Program-made: the position numbers and the translations under genes
From: Isoetes taiwanensis
Lineage: Eukaryota; Streptophyta; Lycopodiopsida; Isoetales; Isoetaceae
Direction of reading: 5' to 3'
DNA: 64,000 nucleotides
Assembly (NCBI GenBank): GCA_021234155.1
Contig: JAJEKV010000003.1
Coordinates: forward strand, 21,915,569-21,979,568
In this document: piece by piece, positions 1 through 8,935 of the stretch
Position numbering within the stretch: position 1 is the stretch's first letter
Layout of the letters: every line of letters begins with the position of its first letter
The notes under the pieces: generated by a model
What the model was told of the DNA's origin: nothing
What the model saw: only the letters and a program-made list of their open reading frames with translations
The model's database searches: none

Positions 1-899
1 GGCCATAGAGATACGAAAAAGACCTTCTTGGGTATCAATGACAAAGCCCAGAAATAAGCTATGAGCAATGCGAAGGCGGCATTTCTTCCAAGCAATCAAG
101 AATCCTGCATGTTGAAGATGAGAAATAATGCGCAATTGAAGAATCTCAGGGGAAGCTTGGCTCATGAACAAAAGGTCATCAACATAAGGAAGACATCGAA
201 TGCCTTGAGCACGCCAAAATCTAACTAGTTGCCTGATAACTTTGGTGAAGACAAAAGGAGCAGTGGCCAAACCAAATGGGAGCATATTGAAATTATAGAA
301 GCAACCTTCGAACTCGAAGCCCAGAAAGGTACGATGTGGAGGCCAAATTGGAATGTGATGATATCCAGATTTCAAGTCCAGGGCGAAGAGAAAGTCATTC
401 GGTTGGCAGATGTGGGATAAAAGACCAAGATTCTCATAACGAAAAGCAGGAATAACAAGTAAAGAGTTCAAGAAACGTAGATCAAGGATAAGGTGGAACT
501 TCTTTTCAGCTTTAGGAACCACACCAAGAGGAGAGTAGAAAAAAGGGGGTGAGGGAACGCAAGAAGCTGCACCAGAGCGTAGAAGGTCCAAAATTGCAGA
601 GCGAGCAAAGTCAGTATGCGAATGTAGGGAAGGATGATTAGGGCGACAAAAAGGGAAAGAAGGTTGGAGATCAATCCAAGGCAAGCGATAACCAAATTGG
701 ATCCAATTTATAACTTGTTGTGATGATGAAATAGATTGCCAAAATGGTAAAGCATCATGTAAGCGGTTAAAAACAAGAGTAGACGACGCCACCTCGTCGG
801 AAGTCAGAGGATCAATACCCAAGTGAGGGATAAAAGAAGAATAAGGAGAACAATCTGAAAAGAAGTTTAATAATAAAGTCAAAAGATGAAAATATAACT
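1..899 (-). CDS. DIRS-type reverse transcriptase (partial, runs off window edge)
   Basis: One minus-strand frame is open without a stop for about 299 codons, from just after a TAG near 903 down to base 1. It has no early ATG; the first in-frame Met lies inside the polymerase domain. Visible in order are GVVPKAEKKFHLILDLRFLN (RT fingers), DLKSGYHHIPI (first catalytic Asp), LPFGLATAPFVFTK, and YVDDLLFM at 175-186 (catalytic Asp pair), so all active-site residues seen are intact. The GIR stretch before the YVDD box is typical of DIRS elements rather than Ty3 or Copia. With no Met, translation probably depends on frameshift or reinitiation after gag. The intact frame over nearly 900 bp suggests a fairly recent copy. 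Confidence 0.82.
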
Positions 900-984
900 A
901 TAAAAGCCGATTTTTATATAAAAATAATCAAGAAGATACAAAACACTTATGTATGCCTCGAAGGCTCAAAAAGATAACACACCC

Positions 985-1014
985 TTTCCTTTTTTTTTTT
1001 TTTTTTTTTTTTTT
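985..1014. repeat. poly(T)/poly(A) tract
   Basis: A nearly pure run of T on the plus strand (A on the element's sense strand) lies between the gag tail and the reverse transcriptase frame of the DIRS-like element. It could be slippage expansion or a short inserted poly(A) tail. It is not itself a gene. Confidence 0.85.
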
Positions 1015-1071
1015 AGAAGAGACTAAGCGTGAGAACGCGACATAATTTTAAACAAAAAATCTAGAAGAGAT

Positions 1072-1280
1072 TCAAGCGTGAGGACGCGGCATAAAATTGG
1101 GGGGAGGCAATGGAGGTAACTGTGTGGGTGGAAGAGGTGGCAAAGGAGGAGGCATAAGAGGGACAGTACAGGAGCTCCAGCTGCCATACGAGCAAAACAA
1201 GATTCAATTCGATGATTAGGGCGCCCACAAAAAGTACAACCAAGACGATTAGTAGCACGATTTGGTGGTGCAGTCTTCAA
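1072..1280 (-). pseudogene. gag zinc knuckle and proline-rich tail, frameshifted
   Basis: Just downstream of the main gag frame, a second frame encodes CTFCGRPNHRIESCF, a CX2CX4HX4C nucleic-acid-binding knuckle. A third frame then encodes a Pro/Leu-rich tail ending in MPRPHA and a stop at 1072. A knuckle followed by a Pro-rich end is expected at the C-terminus of a retroelement gag. The two frame changes mean this copy has small indels, or that programmed frameshifting occurs. I favour indels because two are needed. Confidence 0.6.
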
Positions 1281-2085
1281 AGGGGCAAAAGGTAAGGCAG
1301 AAGCTATTTGAAGATGACTGGGAAAGACGAGGAGCTAAAGCAGGCTTGCGTTGACGAGCCATTTTGAGACGGCGGGCTTCGTCAACTGAAAGAGAAGGAA
1401 AAGAATGGTCATCGAAATCGAAGGCAATCTCATAGCCTTTGCAATCCGCCACAATCAAAAACTTCATACGTTGACGAGTTGATGTTTTACCTTCCTCAAC
1501 AATCCGTAATACGGCTTCAGGCACAGGAGGATGAAGAGCTGACAAACGAGTATGAAGTTCTCGAAAGCGGTCCTCCGTTGAGCAAAGAAAGTCATACTGA
1601 TGTTTGGTAGAGTCTCGTTTGAAAGATGGTGCAGAACGAGACGTCCGCTCACGAACTTCCACTCTAAGAGCTTCAATCTGCTCGTTAACATTTGAATTAC
1701 CAGATAGAGAAGTTTGTAAAGCTTGGATTTGGGCAGATTGAAGCTGAAGGGCTTGAAGGAGTTGGTTAGTGACATCCGAAGAGGAACCACTAGGAATAGT
1801 AGTATTAAGGCCAAACGAAGGAAGAACCGAAGACATGGTAGGCAGAGGACCTTGTGAAGAAGAAGGAACAGCTTGTGTAGTTGAAGGAAAAGATGGAAAG
1901 AATGCGGAGCCAGGAGGAGGTGGAAAAGATGGATTAGGTCGCGCAGAATTGTTCTCAGGAGGAAAAGAGTCAGAGGTACGAGGCCTCCTTGCCAGTGGTG
2001 GGGGAGGTTCATGCGCAACTTGTTTCCCTTTCCGCTTGCAAATCGCACCGCGAGTACTAACATATGGGGGGTTTCGTGGAGCCAT
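1249..2085 (-). CDS. DIRS-like gag protein
   Basis: The start is taken at the ATG complementary to 2083-2085, giving MAPRNPPYVSTRG. An earlier Met at 2139 only adds a hydrophobic stretch unlikely in gag. The N-terminal third is basic, then Pro/Ser-rich. The middle has a Gln/Leu-rich coiled-coil-like segment (LLQALQLQSAQIQALQ). The C-terminal part contains KHQYDFLCSTEDRFRELH, EAVLRIVEEGK, RQRMKFLIVADCKGYE and DEARRLKMARQRK. This order (a short 'K-QY-F' motif, a paired-helix region, an 'R-K-I-AD' motif and a basic end) is what I know from DIRS ORF1 proteins. The frame ends at 1249 with the knuckle continuing in another frame. It presumably packages element RNA. Family assignment is inference. 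Confidence 0.68.
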   Translation of the reverse strand: MAPRNPPYVSTRGAICKRKGKQVAHEPPPPLARRPRTSDSFPPENNSARPNPSFPPPPGSAFFPSFPSTTQAVPSSSQGPLPTMSSVLPSFGLNTTIPSGSSSDVTNQLLQALQLQSAQIQALQTSLSGNSNVNEQIEALRVEVRERTSRSAPSFKRDSTKHQYDFLCSTEDRFRELHTRLSALHPPVPEAVLRIVEEGKTSTRQRMKFLIVADCKGYEIAFDFDDHSFPSLSVDEARRLKMARQRKPALAPRLSQSSSNSFCLTFCPFEDCTTKSCY

Positions 2086-2192
2086 GCTGTAAGAATACAA
2101 AAGTGAAGAACAAATAAGGGCAAGAAAACATAAGGGCACAAAAAAGAATGAAATAACTTAGAAAAAAGGTCAAGGGTGTGGCGAGACAAATG

Positions 2193-2861
2193 CTAATTAG
2201 GATAAAGAGGAGAAACAACATCATTAGGACGGGCAACAGTATCAGAGCAAGTTGTATCAACAAAGACCCGCCAAGGAAATATGGGGTTTAGATCACGGAA
2301 ACGGCGTAGCAACCAGGAATTGCCAGGTCGCCAGCCGGCCGCATACTGGGCGCGACAGAAAAAATCTTCCAAGGCGATTACAAATGTATGAGAATGGACC
2401 GCAGTTTGATCGCGGGCCCACCAGTTGAGCGAGTCAAATAGATCGCCAATGCGGAACGAAACTTTTCTAGGGACATGTAAGGAGTAAAACTGTTGGGCAT
2501 GTTCGTAAGACCGGGGAAAATCATCTAAGAAAGGGAGACCTTGTGAAGCGTGGGAGACATAAGAATGGATCCATGAAGAAAGGGAAGACCAACTGATTCC
2601 ACCTTGGAAAATTGCAAGAAGACTAAAAATCCAAAAGATATGGTTAAGATCAACAACGACAATTTGCCTAGGATCAAGGTCATGAATAGGAAAGCGGATG
2701 ACTTCAGGGATGCTAGATGAAGGAAGCTCATAGTGAACAAGCAGAGGGATACCCATGACAACGGGGAATGGAAAAAACAATAAACCTTTGAAGAAATAAA
2801 ACTTACGAAGACAGAGTAGAGCTTGAGTTAGAATTTTGAAGCTAAGAGCAAATTCCAACAA
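2193..2861 (-). CDS. unrecognised ORF upstream of gag in DIRS-like element
   Basis: A 222-residue open frame on the same strand as gag, 107 bp before the gag ATG. The more credible start is the internal Met of MGIPLLVHYELPSS, because the residues before it are hydrophobic and low-complexity. The remainder is a globular-looking, aromatic-rich sequence with WWARDQTAVHSHTF, RAQYAAGWRPGNSWLLRRF and FPWRVFVDTT. It matches no family I can name. Its intact frame, strand and position argue that it belongs to the element, either as an extra N-terminal gag-type protein or as a captured gene. It is not the tyrosine recombinase: no RHRY motifs are visible. Confidence 0.5.
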   Translation of the reverse strand: MLEFALSFKILTQALLCLRKFYFFKGLLFFPFPVVMGIPLLVHYELPSSSIPEVIRFPIHDLDPRQIVVVDLNHIFWIFSLLAIFQGGISWSSLSSWIHSYVSHASQGLPFLDDFPRSYEHAQQFYSLHVPRKVSFRIGDLFDSLNWWARDQTAVHSHTFVIALEDFFCRAQYAAGWRPGNSWLLRRFRDLNPIFPWRVFVDTTCSDTVARPNDVVSPLYPN

Positions 2862-4960
2862 TAAGGGATAGAAGACACGCTTCTAAGAAGATTGTATAAA
2901 ATAAGGCCCCAAAAAAGGAAAACCCCTAAAGATAAGGAGATATCCCAAAAAATCATATAGTGACAACTAAAAGAAGGAAAGTAAGGATTCTATTCTTAAG
3001 GAAAAAATAGAAAATAGAAGATTAAAAGGCAACGAGAAATAAAAAAGGGGCAAATGGTCCAAATCCATCGAAAAAACAGTCAGCTTATCCAAAAAGTTTT
3101 CCTAAAGATCCTATTTTTTGCAGACGGCGCGCCCGAGGAGGAAGCCGGATGCGCAAATAGAAGATCTTCGCCAGGTTTCGAGCTTTCCAGGTATCTAACC
3201 CTGTTTCTAAAGATTTTTTCGAGAGAAAAAGGGGCAAATCGTAACCTAAGAAGGAAACAGGCCCTAAATTAGAGATTTCTGAAGATTGGAATGTCTAAAC
3301 TACCGGATTATAGGTTGGATATGAGCTATGAAAGCCGGATTCGAAGCAAACAGGTGCGGAAATGGGCCAATGGGGCCGAAATCCAAGCTTGAAGTGATCA
3401 ACATTCCGGAATCAGGGCCAGATAAATAGCTAAAACTAGATAAGAAGATTACAGGGCCAGAAATGAAGCCGGTTTTGCAACCAAGGCTAAGAAAAATGTC
3501 TGTGATAACAAGTCAGAAATAGAACGAATTACAGTAATTTTTGATTTTGTAGCAGCTCTTGACAAATATCTAAGAAGCTATAAGGCCGGCTAGGCTTATC
3601 AGATTTGAGAGACAAAGCTTAGTAAAGAGCAGTTCTGAAGAGATATGACCCAGCCGAATAGCAGAGAAACGAAATAAGAGAATTCAGAATAAATGGGAAA
3701 AAGTTCAATCCAAAAAGGCTCAAAGAATGTTTAATCTAAAAAGACTCAAGGACGACAAGGCTGATTCTGGTAACAGCAGACCATTATCTGCAACAGATGG
3801 GAGCTTGAAAACTTAACAAATGGCAAGAATTGGATACATAAAAATCCGAGCTATTGCAGGAAGGAAAAGCGTTATCTCTGCAAAATCTTGCAGATAAGTA
3901 ATATCAAAATTTCGTCTTTGTATTTTAACAACATGCACCTCGTGCTTTATGAATGCAATGGTTTTTAGCTTAAAAGATATCTTTCTAGCTTATATACACA
4001 TGAGACGTTTCCTCCCAAGCGAGATAAACTGAACATATAAAAGTATCATCCTAAGCCTTTATGCACATTCAACCAATACCTAGAAGAATAAAGCAAATAA
4101 AAGAAAAACAACTCTAGCAATGAAACTCGAAACAAAGTAAAAACAATCTAAGAAACAAAGCTAGAAAGTAAATCATCCATCTATACTAACGCTAGAAAGA
4201 AACTTTAATAACAACTAGGACAACCAGAAACACACCAAAGCTTGAAACAAAAAAGCTAGAAACAAAAAAGAAAAAGGAAGAAGGCCGATGAGAAAGAACT
4301 GAAAAGGTAATGACAATATATGGAGACAAAGGAAAAGATCTACTAAAAATAGTCCAAAGGTATGTCGTCTTCCCAAGAATGATGGTTCTATGGTGGCATA
4401 GAACCATTGCATTCTTTGAGACTAAAAATTATTTGAATATTAAGACTAAATCGTAGGCCAAATATCAAGTGAGATTCATAAATAAAACTTAAATCTGATA
4501 ATAAAACTATAATTCAAAAACCTTACTGTTCTGGTGGTCCTGAGTCAAAAGAGCCTTTTTTTAATCCAACCATGGCTGCAATATTTGCCTGCAATCCACG
4601 AGCTGAGGTCCTATGTCTTAGTGAAGCTTCTGTGCAAGATGAATGCAAATGAAAACAGGCTGATCGATTGATAAGAAATGCAAATGAAATGCAAATGCAA
4701 ATGAAATGAAATGCAAACCTTTGAGTGATAAGAGTCGGTAGCAGAGCAGCTCAGCAGGTAGAAGAGTCGGCAGCAGAGCAGGTAGAAGAGCAGATAGGAG
4801 AGTCGGCAACAGATCCTCTCTTTCGATCGATCCTCTCCTTCGATCGATCCTCTCCTTCCTGGCCTGGCAAATGTTTTCTTTGACGGGCAGACTGGCAGAG
4901 GCGGGAAGAACAGCAGCAGCAACGTAGAAAAAAAGGAATTTTGTTCTTGACTTTCTTGAA
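2862..4960. other. no gene seen; AT-rich, possibly DIRS 5' flank
   Basis: No convincing coding frame. Near 4680-4860 there are short low-complexity repeats: a GAAATGCAAAT-type run, a GCAGAGCAG-type run and a TCGATCGATCCTCTCC unit repeated in tandem. The part adjoining 2861 may be the untranslated leader or terminal repeat of the DIRS-like element, but its boundary cannot be set here. Confidence 0.5.
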
Positions 4961-4989
4961 TTATTGGAAAAAATGGGGGTTAACAATTT

Positions 4990-5165
4990 CTTTACCGGGA
5001 ACTTGGTTCCCAGATAATGGGAACTAGTTCCGGAACTTAGTTCCCGGTAGCAGGCCATATGGGAACATCCCCAAGAGCTCCCGGAACGTCCGACCCCCGG
5101 GAACTAGTTCCGGAACGGGAACGAAGTTCAGAACTTAGTTCCCGGTAACTATGCCCTAGGGACCA
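4990..5165. repeat. cluster of GGGAACTAGTTCC palindromes
   Basis: The palindrome GGAACTAGTTCC appears twice (around 5021 and 5099). It is surrounded by partial copies such as GGAACTTAGTTCCCGG and GGAACTTGGTTCCC. Dense subterminal palindromes like these are common near the ends of class II plant transposons, and this cluster runs straight into the CACTA-like end that follows. Confidence 0.55.
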
Positions 5166-5204
5166 AGTTTCGTGGCCAGAAAATCACCCATGTTCTCGAA
5201 GAAG

Positions 5205-5590
5205 AGCAAAGTACACTAGATGTCGCGTGTCGCACGCGGCGATGTCGCATGCGACGCGAAGTCAACGGTCAATACCCACGTCACGCACTGTTGGCACCAT
5301 GTGGCCTCAAAGTACTGACACATGGCATATACAGTATTGCGACATCACGTCGCATGCGACGTGGCGTCGTTGACAGCCCAGCTGGCGTGACACACGCGGC
5401 CTTGTCATAGTGACGTGGTGGCAGACGTTGCATGTGTCACGTCAGCTGTCATAGTAGACGTTGCATGCGACGTCTTTGCGACGTGACATCACTAGTGGTG
5501 ACGTTGACGTGACCTGGTCACGTCAAATGTGACGTCGCATGACCCAGACGTCGCTACCCCACGCCGCTAAATGCCCATTTTCTTGTTGTG
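5205..5590. mobile_element. CACTA (En/Spm)-like transposon end with subterminal repeats
   Basis: About 350 bp, strikingly GC- and CpG-rich against its surroundings, packed with GTCGCATGCGAC palindromes and GACGT/CACGT variants. It ends in ATTTTCTTGTTGTG at 5577-5590. Read outward, this is CACAACAAGAAAAT, one change from the plant CACTA consensus CACTACAAGAAAA. A GC-rich subterminal region followed by such an end is typical of the superfamily. The opposite end was not found, so this may be a solo or deleted copy. Confidence 0.5.
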
Positions 5591-8212
5591 ACATACCTTG
5601 GGTAATAAGATCTATTGAAACTGAGTGTTACCATATATGCTATTCAGCTTATAAAAATGTTTTCCATCTATAACAGAAGCTACTGCTCAAATTCGTCACC
5701 AGTTGTATTAAAAGTCTGATAATGGGTCTCTTTTCTTCAATACTAATGATTTGGACTGTCAGCTCTACACTTATCCCCAGAAGCACCAATGACGGTTCTA
5801 TTCCAGATCTTTGAAGATATATGAAGAGGCAAAAGTTGAAGGAACTTGGATCTTCCATTTTCTCATGCATATGTATCATAAGTGGGTTTTTGTGCCGCAA
5901 TAATGGACTTAGTGCACACATTCTTGAGGTTTGTATATTTCTTGCGAAACTTTAAAATGATAAAAAAAAAAATTGGTATTTGTAACACAGTATTGGAGTG
6001 CTCCTTTTGATTCTTGAGTTCTTTTGATGGGCCTATATTGAGTTGCATTTGATGCTTATGGTACTTTCTCATATGTTGAGGTTGGTATAGCAAAAATGGC
6101 TTAATACATGTGTTTGGAGCCAACAAAAAATGCTCATTTCTCTCTGCCATTGAGTTAGATCTGTTTGCATGATATCTAGGTTGTTTAGCAATATCTAAGT
6201 TGTTTAATCAGACCCAAAAGCTCGGCCACAAATCACAGTCCACGAGACATCATAATTTCATTCATGCTACAGGTTATGGTTAGCGCAAAAATTTTTATTA
6301 TCATAGTCATAAGCGTAATACATTCTAAGAATCTTAATGTTTTGCAGACATTCTGCATTTTCTTGATAGCGAGTACGCATTTTGCAGAGCATAAGAAGGG
6401 CGCCCGATTTTCACAAGTCTACATCCAATGTCTGTGAGGAGATTCCTCTTTTAGATCTTTCTATCTGACTCAACAAGCTATTTTTTCAATTTGTAGAGAA
6501 TTTGCAGAACATAAGCAGACCATTCAAGACCACACATTCTTGAAATGCCCAGTATCTTTTGAAGTGTATGTCAAATTTATCAAATAGTAGACTGTCTTTA
6601 CAAGCTACATTCTTGAATCTCAGCATCTTCCACTTTGGAAGCGTCATTTATCCCTTTTGGTAAAATACTTGATATTCTCATTCATGTCAAATCTAAAATG
6701 TTGATCTGGTACATTAAGTGTTGGTCTTGCAGATATTATTTTGGACGGAGACCACATGATAAATTAGATGTGGACCAGATATATCTAGACAAGATGAGAA
6801 TATGTTTAGCTTCCAACTAGCAACAGTATAATGTCAATCCATTATACATTCTTCTACGTTGGATGGGCATATTTGCCCTTTATTCCAAGATCTGGACCGT
6901 ACATAGCGATCCTCGTTTGTGGGGTATGCATGTACAAGTTTTTGTATACTGTATATTAAAGTTTGCAAAATACTATTAAGGTTTGAAAGAATGTACTTAA
7001 TGGTGTTAATTTTGTACATGTATTGTAAATATATTTTTGGGGCTCTCGCTGCCCTACGTAACCCCCCGTGTGAATATGCACCCAAACCAAAGGGGGGTTA
7101 AGGGGGATTTTAATAAAAATGTATCAAATGCAATGGTTTGTGTTAATAATGTTAATGGTAGTTGTGTGTTGATTATTATATTAAAAAAAAATTTGGGCCC
7201 TTCGGGCCCTAACTAAAACAAACATAGGTAAACTTTTTGGGTCTAAACATTAATTACTAAAAAGCACAATAACACCATAAGGCAAACAAATTATTTCCAT
7301 TGCATACCAAGAGCCGCCCAAATATACACAAACACACTGTTATAAAATGGGCAAGAACAACAATAACATCATAAGGTTTACTGAAGGGGGCCATGGCGCC
7401 CAATATAAAGCCAGTACCACTAGTTTAAGAGAATCAACTGTCAAAATAGTTTAAAATGCCCCCTTCTATTGCAAACTGCCCGAAATCACCACGGAATAGT
7501 ACAGTTGGAAATACCTCTTAACCGATTTTACAATGTTAGAAATTTCATGATGAGCATACCTCAATTCATCTTGATTCTTTAACCTCAATTTTGGCATCTA
7601 CGCCCATAACAATTTATCCATGTATATTACCTTTTAAACGGTCTGATACGCAGCCAATACGCCAACCTGCCAATGTGGCCTCAAATTCTTGTTGCCAGAT
7701 GTCAAGTAAAATGAGTAGAGTGTTGAAAGTAAAAAAAAGGTTCTTGAGCTTGTACAAGTTTAGAAATGTGTGCACTTCATCATGACTAAAATGACCCTTG
7801 TGTGCTGAGTGTAATTATAGGAGAAATATGAACAGAGAGTGTTTCCATGCAAGAACAGTAACTTGCATGTCTTATGATCATCCTTAATATTCCAATTAAA
7901 TAGGAAAATAAAGGTCTTGGACAACGTTTGATTGTAAGCACTGCAATGCCATCAACAACAAAGAAATCATCACATTCCAGCTACAACAAGATATAGAGAT
8001 ATGCTAAAACCTTTACAAGGCAAGTTTAAAAAGGATCAACATACCAAGGCACATTTTTTCGCCCTTGCAAACTGCCTGCATGCTGCTTTCCATGTTAAAT
8101 TCCTGTGCATGTTAGATTCATGCTTCAATGCTTTTGCAACAATACTCTTTGATGGAGTAAGCAACTAAATCAGCGATTATCGCAATATCAAATCTTTCAG
8201 CCATAGCCTTCA
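5591..8212. other. no gene seen
   Basis: AT-rich sequence with no ORF of convincing composition. A small GC-rich hairpin (GGGCCC, TTCG loop, GGGCCC) lies at about 7195-7210, and a palindrome-like GGGGGTTAAGGGGG stretch at about 7094-7107. I see no transposon protein or RNA gene. Confidence 0.5.
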
Positions 8213-8935
8213 TCACTGTAGCACACAATTTCTGGCTACGAAATCCAGAGCAAGCAAACACAGCAATATATGGCATCCTGCCACAGATTTAACGAACAAG
8301 CAGACAACAATGTCAGAATTGCAATCAACTGTGTAAGATTTCAGACATGCATTATTCCCAGATTTAACCTGTGCAGGGACTTTAGATTCAAGCACAGGTT
8401 GGGCCTTAACTTCTTCCAGCACTTTACTAGCAGAAGATGTCCAGGAAGCAGATTTAGTAAGCCTGGTTGGCTGAGCCCTTGGTTTAGCAGGGGATCTAAC
8501 AACCATATCTACCCTTTTCATCTCCTTGGGCATGGGATTTTCTGTTATCCCATTTGTTACTGAAACTGTCCTCAAATTTGCTCCTGCATTCATGCTTCTG
8601 CTAACATGCCTCATTCCATTACCTATTAGGGTTCTCATTTTCTGATACATCGTCTGATTTGGAAATGGAGCCTGATTTTTTCACTGGAAACATATTTTTC
8701 ACCTTCATTAGCTGCATTGAAGCAGCTTGCTTGGGTATCTTTGGAGGCTTCTTACAAAAATCTGTGCTGCTGCAAATATTATAAAATGACATTAGATGAA
8801 TTCTCTGTTAAGACAAGGCACCATCGGACTCTCATATAAGAGATCTTAGAAATTACCCAACAGTTGGATGATTAGATGGATTCGATATGGATGAAATCTC
8901 GTTTGTAGAACTAGTCCACGTTTTATCCTGCAACA
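8213..8935 (-). pseudogene. spliced remnant of an unrecognised Lys/Ser-rich gene
   Basis: On the minus strand, an exon at about 8858-8930 (acceptor after TTGTTGCAG, coding DKTWTSSTNEISSISNPS, donor GTAATTTC) joins in phase to a second at about 8646-8766 that opens with STDFCKKPPKIPKQ. Directly below, ORF 8213-8650 encodes MRHVSRSMNAGANL and RSPAKPRAQPTRLTKSASW. Joining it to the second exon needs a one-base shift near 8635-8640. The product is basic and serine-rich, like many intrinsically disordered nuclear or cytoskeletal proteins, but I recognise no family. An ORF at 9207-9419 (MVQHPRAHNKS) could be a further upstream exon. It is either a decaying gene or a real gene with an exon I have misjoined. 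Confidence 0.38.

Larger units (their letters stand above)
1..2861 (-). mobile_element. DIRS-like tyrosine-recombinase retrotransposon, 5' half (copy A)
   Basis: Read on the minus strand, this region carries in order an unrecognised 222-residue ORF, a gag-like ORF, a CCHC knuckle with a proline-rich tail, and a reverse transcriptase frame that is still open at base 1. The reverse transcriptase has DIRS features: LPFGLATAPFVFTK, then a WRAQGIR stretch directly before YVDD. The gag-like protein also resembles DIRS gag. RNase H and recombinase would lie beyond the left edge. No terminal repeats can be checked because the element is cut. The copy at 41.4-42.8 kb carries the complementary half of such an element. 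The family name is inference from motifs; the frames and motifs are seen directly. Confidence 0.75.

Noticed and set aside
1-899. Reverse transcriptase as Ty3/Gypsy or an endogenous pararetrovirus
   Set aside because: The GIR stretch before YVDD, the gag type, and the RNase H/recombinase architecture of copy B fit DIRS better.
1464-2189. 241-residue Leu/Phe-rich minus-strand ORF
   Set aside because: Out-of-frame reading of the gag ORF; composition is that of a shifted frame.
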